A stretch of 64,000 bases of DNA from Mycolicibacterium sp. ND9-15 (GTDB taxonomy: Bacteria; Actinomycetota; Actinomycetes; Mycobacteriales; Mycobacteriaceae). The translations under genes were made by a program, and so were the position numbers. The notes below the pieces were generated by a model. The model did no database searches. It saw nothing but the letters and a program-made list of their open reading frames with translations, and had not been told where the DNA came from. Shown piece by piece: positions 30,024-38,995 of this stretch. Each line of letters begins with the position of its first letter. Positions within the stretch are counted from its first letter, which is position 1. Location of the stretch: NCBI RefSeq assembly GCF_035918395.1, contig NZ_CP142362.1, forward strand, positions 1,401,501 to 1,465,500. The letters run 5' to 3'.

Positions 30024-31610
30024 TCAGCCGTTGAGATGGGCCCAGAACGGGCACTGGTGGGCCTGCTCGAACGTGGTGATCACCCGGTTCCCGTCGGACC
30101 GCAGCGACATGCGCTGCCCCGCGTCACCGCTGTTCATCGCCGGCCAGTCCGGACCCGGCGACCCCGTCGACACGAACTCGCTCCAGTAGTCGACCATCTG
30201 TTCGGACAGCCGCTGCTGCGCGGGATCCAGCGGCGGCGCCCCGCCGACGTCGAACAGATAGCGCAGTTCGAGCGAGTGGCCCGCACCGACGGGAAAGGGG
30301 GCCTGCAGCAACGGCTCGGGCGCCGGAGCGCCGGGATCATCGAACTCATAGGAGTACACCGGGGCATTCTCCGCGAGCACATCTCCCAGCCAGTCCGCGA
30401 CGCAGGCGAAGATGCCGTCGGTGGCGGCTGCCGAATAGGCCAGCGGCACACTGTCCCCGAAGTTCTGCGGCGGGTAGTACGCCCCGACCGCCGCGGCTTG
30501 CGGGCCGAACGCCTCGGCGAGCAGCTCGGGGTACTGCGCGGGGCCCATCGCCCGCCCGCGAACGAACTGCATTCCGGTGAAGACGTTGAACTCGTCGGCC
30601 GTGGTGCCGATCATCACCGGCACCCGCGCTGCCCGCCCCTGCGCCGCACCGGTTGCCGGATCGACCGGCAGCGTCTTGGTACCGGTGACGGGACCGCTGA
30701 GCTGCTCGGTACCGATGCGGGCGTACAGCAGGGCTTTCTCCAGCCGCTCCGGCGGCAGGTCACGCAGGCACTGTGCGGCGGTGGCCGGATCGCCGCAACC
30801 CGCCTCGGCGGCGTACTGCAGGCTCGCCTTCTCGGCGGTGGGCAGGTCGTACTGAGCCTGGCACGGCCCGCTCTGGATGATGGCCGCACTGAACAAACCC
30901 GCCGAGCCGGGAGCGACGAGGTGGTCACAGACCGACATGGCCCCCGCGGACTCTCCCGCGATCGTCACCTTGCCGGGGTCTCCGCCGAAGCCGGCGATGT
31001 TGTCGCGAACCCAGCGCAACGCGGCCTGCTGGTCGAGCAGCCCGTAGTTGCCCACCTCGCCCGGCGCCCCGAGGGCCGGGTGCGCCAGAAAGCCCAGCGT
31101 GCTGAGCCGGTAGTTGATGGTGACGACGACGATGTCGCCGCGCGCGGCAAACCGGCGGGCGTCGTAGAACTCACCGCTGCCGTTGGTGAACCCGCCGCCG
31201 TGAATCCACACCATCACCGGTCGTGGTCCGCGCGACGGCGGCGGCGTCCATACGTTGAGGGTCAGGCAGTCCTCACTGGTGGGGCTGGGGTCGACGTCGG
31301 TGCTGGTGTCCTGGATGCACCGGGGCCCCGGACGCGTCGCGTCGCGCAACCCGCTCCACGCCGGCGCGGGCTGCGGCGCCTGCCACCGCAGTGGACCGAC
31401 AGGTGCTGCGGCGTAAGGGATTCCGGCGAAGTAGCGATGATCGTCGGCTACCGCTCCACGCACCGCACCAGCCTGCGTGCGCACGACGGCCGGGTCGGCG
31501 GGCAGGTCCACCGCGGCGGTCTCGCCCTTGCCACAGCCGGACAGCGCGACGGCGAGCGCGAGCAGCGCCGCCACGCGGCGGCGCCGCCGGCCAACCGTTC
31601 CGCTCGACAC
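30024..31610 (-). CDS. Type-B carboxylesterase lipoprotein
   Basis: 528 residues from the GTG at 31610, chosen because it leaves a standard signal peptide (RRRRR, hydrophobic ALLALAVALSG, lipobox LSGC). A TTG 51 bp upstream is the alternative. The mature protein is a carboxylesterase/cholinesterase fold: oxyanion motif VWIHGGGFTNGSGE, nucleophile elbow IAGESAGAMSV, and the His region near AGHSLELRYLF. It is predicted to be lipid-anchored outside the membrane and to hydrolyse esters of unknown identity. It is divergent from the P450 gene. Confidence 0.88.
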   Translation of the reverse strand: MSSGTVGRRRRRVAALLALAVALSGCGKGETAAVDLPADPAVVRTQAGAVRGAVADDHRYFAGIPYAAAPVGPLRWQAPQPAPAWSGLRDATRPGPRCIQDTSTDVDPSPTSEDCLTLNVWTPPPSRGPRPVMVWIHGGGFTNGSGEFYDARRFAARGDIVVVTINYRLSTLGFLAHPALGAPGEVGNYGLLDQQAALRWVRDNIAGFGGDPGKVTIAGESAGAMSVCDHLVAPGSAGLFSAAIIQSGPCQAQYDLPTAEKASLQYAAEAGCGDPATAAQCLRDLPPERLEKALLYARIGTEQLSGPVTGTKTLPVDPATGAAQGRAARVPVMIGTTADEFNVFTGMQFVRGRAMGPAQYPELLAEAFGPQAAAVGAYYPPQNFGDSVPLAYSAAATDGIFACVADWLGDVLAENAPVYSYEFDDPGAPAPEPLLQAPFPVGAGHSLELRYLFDVGGAPPLDPAQQRLSEQMVDYWSEFVSTGSPGPDWPAMNSGDAGQRMSLRSDGNRVITTFEQAHQCPFWAHLNG

Positions 31611-31699
31611 GGACGCGAGCGTACTGACGCGACGACTTCGGGTCGTTGTGATCGACACCAACCCCGCGGAGCGGAGTGGCGACAGTCACATACACTGTG

Positions 31700-31715
31700 C
31701 TTGACACCCGTCAAG
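31700..31715. promoter_or_regulatory. Inverted repeat / candidate operator before the P450 gene
   Basis: CTTGAC (31700-31705) and GTCAAG (31710-31715) form a perfect inverted repeat with a 4-bp spacer. TTGACA within it could serve as a -35 element, so a bound repressor would block transcription. It lies 20-35 bp before the P450 ATG. Confidence 0.5.
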
Positions 31716-31734
31716 TACGTTCGCGAGGAGCCCC

Positions 31735-32997
31735 ATGAGCACGCCGACGATGGACCAGAAATCTAAGGACGCCGCGAAGGTCTTCGCCGACCCCAAGGCG
31801 TACGCCGACGACGACCGACTGCACGCCGCGCTTACTCACCTCCGTGCGCACCACCCGGTCGCCTATGTCGACGAGGCGCCGTACCGGCCGTTCTACGCGA
31901 TCACCAAGCACGCCGACATCATGGACATCGAGCGCGACAACGAACTGTGGCTGAGCGAACCGCGCCCGCTTCTGGCCACCGCCGAGGCCGACGACCTCGC
32001 CAGGGCCCAACTGGAGGCCGGCATGGGATTGCGCACGCTGGTGCACTTGGACGATCCGCACCACCGCGACCTGCGCAAGATCGGTGCGGACTGGTTCCGG
32101 CCCAAGGCCATGCGCGACCTGAAGGTCCGCGTCGACGAGTTGGCCAAGATCTACGTCGACAAGATGCGCGATATCGGCCCGGAATGCGACTTCGTCACCG
32201 AAATCGCCGTCAACTACCCGCTGTACGTGATCCTCTCCCTGCTGGGCTTGCCCGAAGAGGACTTCCCCCGCATGCTCAAGCTCACCCAGGAGTTGTTCGG
32301 CGGCGACGACGAGGAATATCAGCGCGGCACCACGCCCGAAGAGAAGATGGCCACGCTGCTGGACTTCTTCGCCTACTTCAACGATCTGACCGCGTCACGC
32401 CGGGCGAACCCGACCGACGACCTGGCTTCGGCAATCGCCAACGGCCGCATCAACGGTGAACCGCTCTCCGACGTCGACACCGCGTCCTATTACGTCATCG
32501 TCGCCACCGCCGGCCACGACACCACCAAGGACGCCATCTCCGGCGGCCTGCTCGCGCTCATCGAGAACCCGCGGGAACTCGAGCGTCTCAAGGCGCAGCC
32601 GGAACTGATGGGCACCACGGTCGAGGAGATGATCCGCTGGACCACCCCCGTCAAGGAGTTCATGCGCACCGCCGCCGAGGACACCGAGGTGCGCGCCGTG
32701 CCGATCGCCAAGGGCGAATCGGTCTATCTCTCTTACGTTTCGGCGAACCGGGACGAGGAGGTGTTCGACGAGCCGTTCCGCTTCGACGTGGGACGCGACC
32801 CCAACAAGCACCTGTCCTTCGGCTACGGGGTGCACTTCTGCCTGGGCGCGGCGCTGGCCCGCATGGAGATGAACAGCTTGTTCTCCGAGTTGCTGCGGCG
32901 ACTGGACTCGATCGAACTGGCCGGTGCACCCGAACTCGCCGCGACGGTGTTCGTCGGCGGGCTCAAGCACCTGCCGATTCGCTATTCGCTGCGCTGA
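31735..32997 (+). CDS. Cytochrome P450
   Basis: 420 residues. The heme-thiolate motif is FGYGVHFCLGAALARME with Cys369. The I-helix oxygen-activation motif is AGHDTTKD and the K-helix ExxR is VEEMIRW. It is a soluble bacterial P450 needing ferredoxin and reductase partners; none is adjacent, though a ferredoxin-reductase-like gene lies at 46.2-47.3 kb. GAGGAG precedes the ATG. Substrate is not deducible; sterol, terpene or fatty acid are possibilities. Its last 16 bp overlap the convergent TetR gene. Confidence 0.93.
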   Translation: MSTPTMDQKSKDAAKVFADPKAYADDDRLHAALTHLRAHHPVAYVDEAPYRPFYAITKHADIMDIERDNELWLSEPRPLLATAEADDLARAQLEAGMGLRTLVHLDDPHHRDLRKIGADWFRPKAMRDLKVRVDELAKIYVDKMRDIGPECDFVTEIAVNYPLYVILSLLGLPEEDFPRMLKLTQELFGGDDEEYQRGTTPEEKMATLLDFFAYFNDLTASRRANPTDDLASAIANGRINGEPLSDVDTASYYVIVATAGHDTTKDAISGGLLALIENPRELERLKAQPELMGTTVEEMIRWTTPVKEFMRTAAEDTEVRAVPIAKGESVYLSYVSANRDEEVFDEPFRFDVGRDPNKHLSFGYGVHFCLGAALARMEMNSLFSELLRRLDSIELAGAPELAATVFVGGLKHLPIRYSLR

Positions 32998-33608
32998 GCC
33001 TTCTTGGCGTGGGTGGCCAGGAAACCGTCGACTGCGGCCTCCGCGCACCGCTGGTAGTCGAAATCCGCGACGGTCGAGAGCTTTCCGAGAATCAGCGGGC
33101 CGATGAGCAATGCGATCGCTTCGATGCGATCGAACTGCTCGAGTTCGGCCGTGGCCTGCGGGCTGTCGAAGATCGCGTCGAACGGCACCGAGTAGAACTG
33201 GATGATCCGCGACCGCAGGGTGCCGACGGCCTCGGAGTCGGTCCGCCGAACCTCGGCGGTGACTCCGGCATCGGGCCCTGACGCCAGCCACGTCATCGCG
33301 GTGAGCGTGGCGGGCACGTCGGCGATCGTCTCGGCCCAGCCCACCACCACGGTGAGCAACTGATCGCGCAGGCCGCCCTCCGCGGGAGGCATCGGCGCCG
33401 GCTGCAACAGAGTGGTGAACGCGGCGGCCAGAAGGTCGTTCGCACTTGAGAAATGGCGGTACAGCGTCGCGCGGGCCACGTTGGCGCTCCGGGTGACCGC
33501 GTCGATGGTCACCGCGCTGGGGCCACCCGTGCGCAGCAGCGCCGCTGCGGCCTCGAGCAGGCGGGCCCGCGACCGGGCGGGCCTCGGGTCGCCTGTGACG
33601 GTCGCCAT
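32982..33608 (-). CDS. TetR-family regulator between P450 and MFS exporter
   Basis: 208 residues. The N-terminal HTH (LLEAAAALLRTGGPSAVTID, then SANVARATLYRHFSSANDLL) is a classic TetR domain; the C-terminal ligand domain is unassigned. Its promoter faces the MFS gene across 90 bp containing several AGACT/AGTCT half-sites, so it probably represses the exporter and itself. Its 3' end overlaps the P450 3' end. Confidence 0.9.
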   Translation of the reverse strand: MATVTGDPRPARSRARLLEAAAALLRTGGPSAVTIDAVTRSANVARATLYRHFSSANDLLAAAFTTLLQPAPMPPAEGGLRDQLLTVVVGWAETIADVPATLTAMTWLASGPDAGVTAEVRRTDSEAVGTLRSRIIQFYSVPFDAIFDSPQATAELEQFDRIEAIALLIGPLILGKLSTVADFDYQRCAEAAVDGFLATHAKKAQRSE

Positions 33609-33636
33609 CGTTTCACCTACCTCCCGTAGGGGAACA

Positions 33637-33671
33637 AGACTATGAGTCTCTGTACGAGACTGTTAGTCTCA
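33637..33671. promoter_or_regulatory. TetR operator candidate, multiple AGACT/AGTCT half-sites
   Basis: Three overlapping inverted repeats: AGACT-ATG-AGTCT (around 33638-33650), AGTCTC-TGTAC-GAGACT (33645-33661) and GAGAC-TGTTA-GTCTC (33656-33670). They are placed between the divergent TetR and MFS starts, where a TetR dimer pair would be expected to bind. Confidence 0.6.
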
Positions 33672-33698
33672 AAACTGTCCATCGAAAGAGAGCGACGC

Positions 33699-35375
33699 AT
33701 GGTCGACACCCTCAGCCGGTCCGATCAGGATATCGGGGCGAGCGTCGCCGGTCTGTCCACTCGCGCACGCGTCTGGTTGCTCACCGTGGCGTGCATGGGT
33801 GTCGCGCTGGTCATCAGTTCGATGGTGGCCCTCAACGCCGCCCTGCCCGACATCGCCCTGCAGACCACTGCCACGCAGGCTCAGCTGACATGGGTCGTCG
33901 ACGGCTACACCTTGGTGCTGGCATGCCTGTTGCTGCCTGCGGGTGCGGTCGGCGACCGGTATGGCCGCCGCGGCGCGCTGCTGGCAGGTCTGGGCATCTT
34001 CACGCTCGCCTCGGCCGCGCCGCTGATCTTCGGTGGTCCGGTCGCGCTGATCGTGGCCCGTGCGGTGGCCGGCATCGGCGCGGCGTTCGTCATGCCGGCC
34101 ACGCTGTCGTTGTTGACCGCCGCGTACCCGAAGGCGGCGCGCAACAAGGCCGTCGGGATCTGGGCCGGTGTCGCGGGCTCGAGCGCCGTGGTTGGGTTTC
34201 TGGGATCTGGTGTGCTGCTTAACTTCTGGCCATGGCAGTCGGTCTTCTGGGCCTTCGCTGTCTCCGGTGCCGGGCTGTTCGCCCTCACCTGCACGGTGGC
34301 CTCGTCACGTGACCGGGAAGCCGCGCCGCTGGATTGGCCCGGCGCGGTCCTGATCGGCGGGGCCGTCGCGTTGTTCGTCTACGGCGTGCTGGAGGCACCC
34401 ATCCACGGCTGGGCCCACCCGGTCGTATACGGATGCATGGCTGCCGGGGTCGCGATGGCGGGCGCCTTCGCGGTGTGGGAACTGCGCAGCGCGCATCCAC
34501 TGCTCGACGTTCGACTGTTCGCCAAACCCGATTTCGCCACCGGTGCTATCGGGGTGACGTTCTTCTTCTTGGCGAACTTCGGGTTCTTCTTCGTGTCGAT
34601 GCAGTACATGCAACTGCTGCTGGGTTACAGCCCGCTGCAGACGGCGTTTGCGCTGGCGCCCTTGATGGCTCCCGTCTTGCTGCTCAGTCTCGCGACACCG
34701 TGGTATCTGCCCCGGCTGGGACTTCGGACGGTGGTGTCCACGGGCCTGGCGCTGATCGCGGTCGGGCTGTTCTACGCGCGCACACTCGAGGTCGCCTCGC
34801 CGTACGTGGACCTGGCCCTGCCGCTGCTGATCATGTCGACCGGTATCGGGTTATGCACGGCGCCAACGACTTCGGCGATCATGGGCGCAGTGCCCGACAA
34901 AAAGCAGGGCGTCGCGTCGGCGGTCAACGACACGACTCGCGAGGTCGGCGCGGCCCTGGGCATCGCGGTGGCGGGTTCGGTGCTCGCCGCTCAGTACGGT
35001 GACCGGTTGCGGCCCTATCTGGGTGACCTACCCGAATCGGTCCGCGGGCCGGCGTCGAACTCGCTGGCCGAGGCGCTCGAGGTGGCCGCACGACTGGGCC
35101 CGCAGGGCGCCCGGCTCTCGGAGTTCGCCCGGTTGGCCTTCCTGGAGGCCATGCACGTCTCGTTGATCGCCCTGGGAGTCCTGTGCGCGGTGGCGGCGGC
35201 GTTCATCGCACTGTGGGCGCCCGGACGCGACGGGAGGCAGTTCCGGTTCATCGAACGGTGGACTTCGCGAATGTCAGGCGACGAACTCGGCGGCCCGGTG
35301 GCCGATCATGACGATGGTGGCGTGCGGGCCGCGACTGGGGATGTTGGGAAGGACCGAGCCGTCGACCACCCATAG
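33699..35375 (+). CDS. MFS multidrug exporter, DHA2 (14-helix) type
   Basis: 558 residues from the ATG at 33699 (GAAAGAGAGCG upstream); an earlier in-frame start overlaps the operator. Hydrophobic helices begin at VWLLTVACMGVALVISSMVA. Motif A-like GAVGDRYGRRGALLAG follows TM2 and WVVDGYTLVLACLLLPAG precedes it; about 14 helices are expected. It exports a hydrophobic compound using proton motive force. The last about 35 residues are hydrophilic and lie antisense over the 3' end of mftG (overlap 35274-35375), an unusual tail. Confidence 0.9.
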   Translation: MVDTLSRSDQDIGASVAGLSTRARVWLLTVACMGVALVISSMVALNAALPDIALQTTATQAQLTWVVDGYTLVLACLLLPAGAVGDRYGRRGALLAGLGIFTLASAAPLIFGGPVALIVARAVAGIGAAFVMPATLSLLTAAYPKAARNKAVGIWAGVAGSSAVVGFLGSGVLLNFWPWQSVFWAFAVSGAGLFALTCTVASSRDREAAPLDWPGAVLIGGAVALFVYGVLEAPIHGWAHPVVYGCMAAGVAMAGAFAVWELRSAHPLLDVRLFAKPDFATGAIGVTFFFLANFGFFFVSMQYMQLLLGYSPLQTAFALAPLMAPVLLLSLATPWYLPRLGLRTVVSTGLALIAVGLFYARTLEVASPYVDLALPLLIMSTGIGLCTAPTTSAIMGAVPDKKQGVASAVNDTTREVGAALGIAVAGSVLAAQYGDRLRPYLGDLPESVRGPASNSLAEALEVAARLGPQGARLSEFARLAFLEAMHVSLIALGVLCAVAAAFIALWAPGRDGRQFRFIERWTSRMSGDELGGPVADHDDGGVRAATGDVGKDRAVDHP

Positions 35376-36704
35376 CCCGTCGATCCCGCGCACCCGGCAC
35401 CGCGGGTCGACCACGGCCTCCTCGTCGTCATCGCGGCCCATCGGCGCGGTGCGACACAGATGCTGCGAGGTCGACCACGACACGGAGGCGGCGGCCGCGG
35501 CGCCGGCCAGGTCGCGGGCCAACAGGGCGCCCGTCCTCAGCATCGCGATATCGGCCGGCTCGCTGTCGTAGTGGTGCCTGACGGCAGGCAACACGTCGGG
35601 GTCGGCCGAGACGAGCCGGACGCTACCGCGGGACTGTGGGCGCATCAACGCCACCCCGATGTGCGGGTGATCGGCGGGACCATCGCGGCGTCCGCTGATC
35701 ATCGCTCCGAATCCCGCTGTAAAGGGCCGCATTTCGATGTCGTCCGGCGTGGTCAGCACCACCTCCAGCGGTGGTTGGCCGGATGCCTGGGACCAGGTCA
35801 CCGGCAGCAGCCACTCCGGGTGGTCCACCGTCGCCGCACCGACCGGCAGGTCGGCCGTCACGGCAATGCCGAAATCGCGCAGGTGTGCCTGCGGCCCCAC
35901 CCCGGACAGCATGAGCAGGTGTGCTGATGCGATCGCACCGGCGGCGAGCACAATTCGATCCGCGCTCAGATCTACCGGGCCGTCGGGCCCCACGCATGCC
36001 ACCCCGCTCGCCCGGCCGTTGTCGATCTGCACCTGTCGCGCCCGGGTGCCGGTCAGCAGCGCGAGATTGGGCCGGTGCATCGCCGGGCGCAGATAGGCGT
36101 CGCCAGGGCCGACGCGGGTGCCGCCGCGGATGTTCAGCGGGACCCGACCGAACCCCGGCGGCACGGGCACCTCGGGTGTCGAGCCGTTGAGATCCGGCAC
36201 CCACTCGAACCCGGCATCTGTCACGGCATCAACGAATTCCGCTGTGCAGCCGCGGAATTCGGATACCCGCTGCACCGGGATTGGTCCGTCCGCACCGTGC
36301 AGGGGACCACCGTCGAAGTCGAGATCTGTTTCGACGGCCCGAAAGTGGGGCAACACCTTCGACCAGGTCCAGTCCGGCAGTCCCCACCCGTCGAAGTCCG
36401 CCGGCAGGCCGCGGCAGAAGTAGCCCCCATTGACGGCGCCCGAACCGCCGACCACCGCGCCGCGCATGATCTGGGCATGCCGTTCGGGGGCATCGGTCAG
36501 CGTCGTCGGGTACCGGCGCACCACCGAACTGGTGGTGCCGATCGGCAGGCGCAAACCGTCGCTGATCTGGTTCAGCGCCCGGGGGTCGGACGGGCCCGGA
36601 CCGGCCTCGACGACCGTGACCCGGCAGCTGGGATCGGCCGAGAGCCGTTCGGCCAACACGGATCCAGCGCTGCCCGCACCGACGATCAGCACGTCGCTGT
36701 GCAA
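35274..36704 (-). CDS. mftG: Mycofactocin-associated GMC-type dehydrogenase MftG
   Basis: 476 residues. The FAD-binding Rossmann start is DVLIVGAGSAGSVLAERLSA, and the GMC C-terminus is RGIDGLWVVDGSVLPNIPSR with HATIVMIGHRAAE. MftG oxidises reduced mycofactocin (mycofactocinol) and passes electrons to the respiratory chain. Last gene of the mft series, 6 bp after mftF. It corresponds to Rv0697. Confidence 0.92.
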   Translation of the reverse strand: MHSDVLIVGAGSAGSVLAERLSADPSCRVTVVEAGPGPSDPRALNQISDGLRLPIGTTSSVVRRYPTTLTDAPERHAQIMRGAVVGGSGAVNGGYFCRGLPADFDGWGLPDWTWSKVLPHFRAVETDLDFDGGPLHGADGPIPVQRVSEFRGCTAEFVDAVTDAGFEWVPDLNGSTPEVPVPPGFGRVPLNIRGGTRVGPGDAYLRPAMHRPNLALLTGTRARQVQIDNGRASGVACVGPDGPVDLSADRIVLAAGAIASAHLLMLSGVGPQAHLRDFGIAVTADLPVGAATVDHPEWLLPVTWSQASGQPPLEVVLTTPDDIEMRPFTAGFGAMISGRRDGPADHPHIGVALMRPQSRGSVRLVSADPDVLPAVRHHYDSEPADIAMLRTGALLARDLAGAAAAASVSWSTSQHLCRTAPMGRDDDEEAVVDPRCRVRGIDGLWVVDGSVLPNIPSRGPHATIVMIGHRAAEFVA

Positions 36705-36710
36705 GGCGCC

Positions 36711-38123
36711 TTAGGTCCGGATCTGGGGCTTGAGCGCGCCGAGGTGTCGCTCGCGAACCACACCCGTCCACAGACCCGCCCCGTAGGCGATGTCGTCGAG
36801 GCGCCGGAGCACGATGTAGGTGAGCAGCCCGACCCGGGGCACGTCGTCTTCGACGTTCCGGTTGCGGGTCAACCAGTCGACGACACCCTCGACGACCGCG
36901 GCCAGCAGTACCACCTGCCGACATCGCCGGGACAACAGTGCTGCGATCAGAGCGAGCGGCCAGTAGTGCCGGCAGATCGCGGACGCGAGCTGCATGGCGG
37001 CGGACCACAGTCCATGTGCGGCCACCACCGCGACGTCCTTCGGTTCGGTCTCGGCGCTGGACAGCGACTTGGCGATGCGGCGCCCGGTGATCGTCGCCAC
37101 GATGACCGAGGCCAGATACCCGATCGAGGAACCCATCGCCATCAGCATCCACGCCACCAGGGTCCAGCCCGAGATCACCAGCGGGGCGGTCTTGCCGGGA
37201 TGGCGGATCGACAGCGGTGCGGCGGCCTCGCCGTAGAAAGACCTGCGCAAGAACCACTCTCGCAGTTGTGTCCGATGGTTGTGTGCGACCAGCGCGATGG
37301 GCTCGTAGCGCAGGCGCACACCCGACTCGATCAGGCGCCAGCACAGGTCGACGTCCTCACCGGACGTCAGCGTCTCGTCGAAGCCGCCGACATCAGCGAG
37401 CATGGCGCTGCGGCCGATGATCGCGGCGCTGGGGACGTAGGACACCGTGCCGTACGGCATCACCGGGGCCTCCCGAAGACCCAGGTCGAGCGACGAGCGC
37501 ACCGCCTCGTACCGGGCGACGACGTTGTCTGGTTCGCGGAGGGCGACGATGCGGGGCGCGACCAGGCCCACGGCGGGATCGCAGAAGTGCCCGAGCAGCG
37601 CCTCCAGCCAACCGCGGCGCGGCACGACATCGCTGTCCAAAAAGGCCACGAAGTCGGTCCTGCACGCGGCCAGGCCGGTGTTGCGGGCCGCTGCCGCGCC
37701 TCTGCTGCGGTCGTGCCGGAGCAGCTGTACTTCGCTGTGGGCACCAGCGAGGTCCGATTGGTCGAGCGGGGTGGCCGAGCCGTCGTCGACGACGATGACA
37801 CGCAGGCCCTGTACGGCGGTGAGTAGCCGGCGGACCCCGGAAGCGTTGTCGCGCACCGGTATCACGACGGTCACGTCGCGGTGGGACGGGCCACACGGCG
37901 GACGCGGGTGCGCCACGGTCGCGTCGAGCAGCGTGCGCGCCAACTGCGCGCTGACCGCGTCGTGCACTTCCAGCCTGCCGCCGCTCAGCATGGTTTGCGC
38001 CGCCGGCGCCAGACGAAGGAGGCGGGTCGGCGATCCACCGAGTAACGCGGACCCCTCGCCGAGCACCTTCACCCGGCGATCGACCTGGACGGCGAATCCG
38101 TCGGGCAGACGCGGACCCGTCAT
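36711..38123 (-). CDS. mftF: Mycofactocin glycosyltransferase MftF
   Basis: 470 residues. The GT2 domain starts at [20 protein letters not shown], with [14 protein letters not shown] and the nucleotide-sugar metal motif DSD in [17 protein letters not shown]; the acceptor region includes [19 protein letters not shown]. The C-terminal part has several membrane helices. MftF adds a chain of glucose residues to the mycofactocin precursor. It overlaps mftE by 4 bp. Confidence 0.93.
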   Translation of the reverse strand: MTGPRLPDGFAVQVDRRVKVLGEGSALLGGSPTRLLRLAPAAQTMLSGGRLEVHDAVSAQLARTLLDATVAHPRPPCGPSHRDVTVVIPVRDNASGVRRLLTAVQGLRVIVVDDGSATPLDQSDLAGAHSEVQLLRHDRSRGAAAARNTGLAACRTDFVAFLDSDVVPRRGWLEALLGHFCDPAVGLVAPRIVALREPDNVVARYEAVRSSLDLGLREAPVMPYGTVSYVPSAAIIGRSAMLADVGGFDETLTSGEDVDLCWRLIESGVRLRYEPIALVAHNHRTQLREWFLRRSFYGEAAAPLSIRHPGKTAPLVISGWTLVAWMLMAMGSSIGYLASVIVATITGRRIAKSLSSAETEPKDVAVVAAHGLWSAAMQLASAICRHYWPLALIAALLSRRCRQVVLLAAVVEGVVDWLTRNRNVEDDVPRVGLLTYIVLRRLDDIAYGAGLWTGVVRERHLGALKPQIRT

Positions 38124-38863
38124 GTCAGCATCCCGTCGCGGTCAGGTAACCAGCGCGTGATCCGCCGAAAGCATGCCTCGACCATATCGGGAAAAATCCG
38201 GGCGCCGTCCGCTACGGTCGCGGTGGTGGGATCGCCGAGTACGCCGACCTCACTCACCGCGGCGACGCCGCCCCGGCGCAGTTCGGGTATGAGCTCACGA
38301 AGCGGCGCCACATTGCCCGGCACCCGTTCGTCGACCCGCACGTCCTGTGGCGAAATATGTAGCAATACAGATGTTTCGGTATGGCCGGCATGCGCGTCGG
38401 CGCCCGCCACGGTGCACGGGCACCAGCCCGCGTCTCGGCCCTCGTACCGAAGCAAAGCGGTCGCGGCGGCCAGCGCCTCGACGTTGCCGCCGTGACCGTT
38501 GACGAAGACCATCCGCGACGCCCACCGCGACGCCGATCGGCCGTACTCCACCAGCAACAGCCGCAGCGCCGAGGTTCCGATCGAGACGGTGCCGCCGAAC
38601 TCCTCGTGCTCGCCGCTCGCGCCGTAGGCGATGGCGGGCGCGACCATCCAGTTCACCCCGTCCCGTTCGGCCAGCCGGTCAGCAACAGCTCTAGAGACTG
38701 CCGTCGCGATCCGGGTGTCGGTGTCCAGCGGGAGATGGGGGCCGTGCTGCTCGGTGGATCCCACGGGGACGAGCAGCGCTGACGGGGTGCTCTGCAGCTG
38801 CTTCGACGTCGCGTTCGCGAGCTCGCTGACAGATGGCACTCGCCGATGGTAGGCCGAATTCAC
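38120..38863 (-). CDS. mftE: Mycofactocin peptidase MftE (creatininase family)
   Basis: 247 residues starting MNSAYHRR as in M. tuberculosis. Metal-site motifs of the creatininase family are [31 protein letters not shown] and [10 protein letters not shown]. MftE removes the C-terminal Val-Tyr residues after crosslinking by MftC, releasing the small AHDP core from the peptide. It is separated from mftD by about 130 bp that carries a palindrome, unlike the other tightly packed mft junctions. Confidence 0.93.
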   Translation of the reverse strand: MNSAYHRRVPSVSELANATSKQLQSTPSALLVPVGSTEQHGPHLPLDTDTRIATAVSRAVADRLAERDGVNWMVAPAIAYGASGEHEEFGGTVSIGTSALRLLLVEYGRSASRWASRMVFVNGHGGNVEALAAATALLRYEGRDAGWCPCTVAGADAHAGHTETSVLLHISPQDVRVDERVPGNVAPLRELIPELRRGGVAAVSEVGVLGDPTTATVADGARIFPDMVEACFRRITRWLPDRDGMLT

Positions 38864-38869
38864 CTGCCG

Positions 38870-38888
38870 TGCGCCAATTGTTGGCGCA
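38870..38888. promoter_or_regulatory. Perfect palindrome just upstream of mftE
   Basis: TGCGCCAA (38870-38877), TTG loop, TTGGCGCA (38881-38888): an 8-bp perfect inverted repeat 6 bp upstream of the mftE ATG. It could be an operator, or an RNA hairpin that limits mftE initiation or marks a processing site. Confidence 0.55.
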
Positions 38889-38995
38889 TGCGCAGCGATT
38901 GGTTCACGGTTATTTCCGCCGTCGACGGCGACGCAGTCCCGCCTGCCCCCTGAGCATCGTCCGTACCAGCACGTTCCCGCCAGCCGGGGCGCTCG

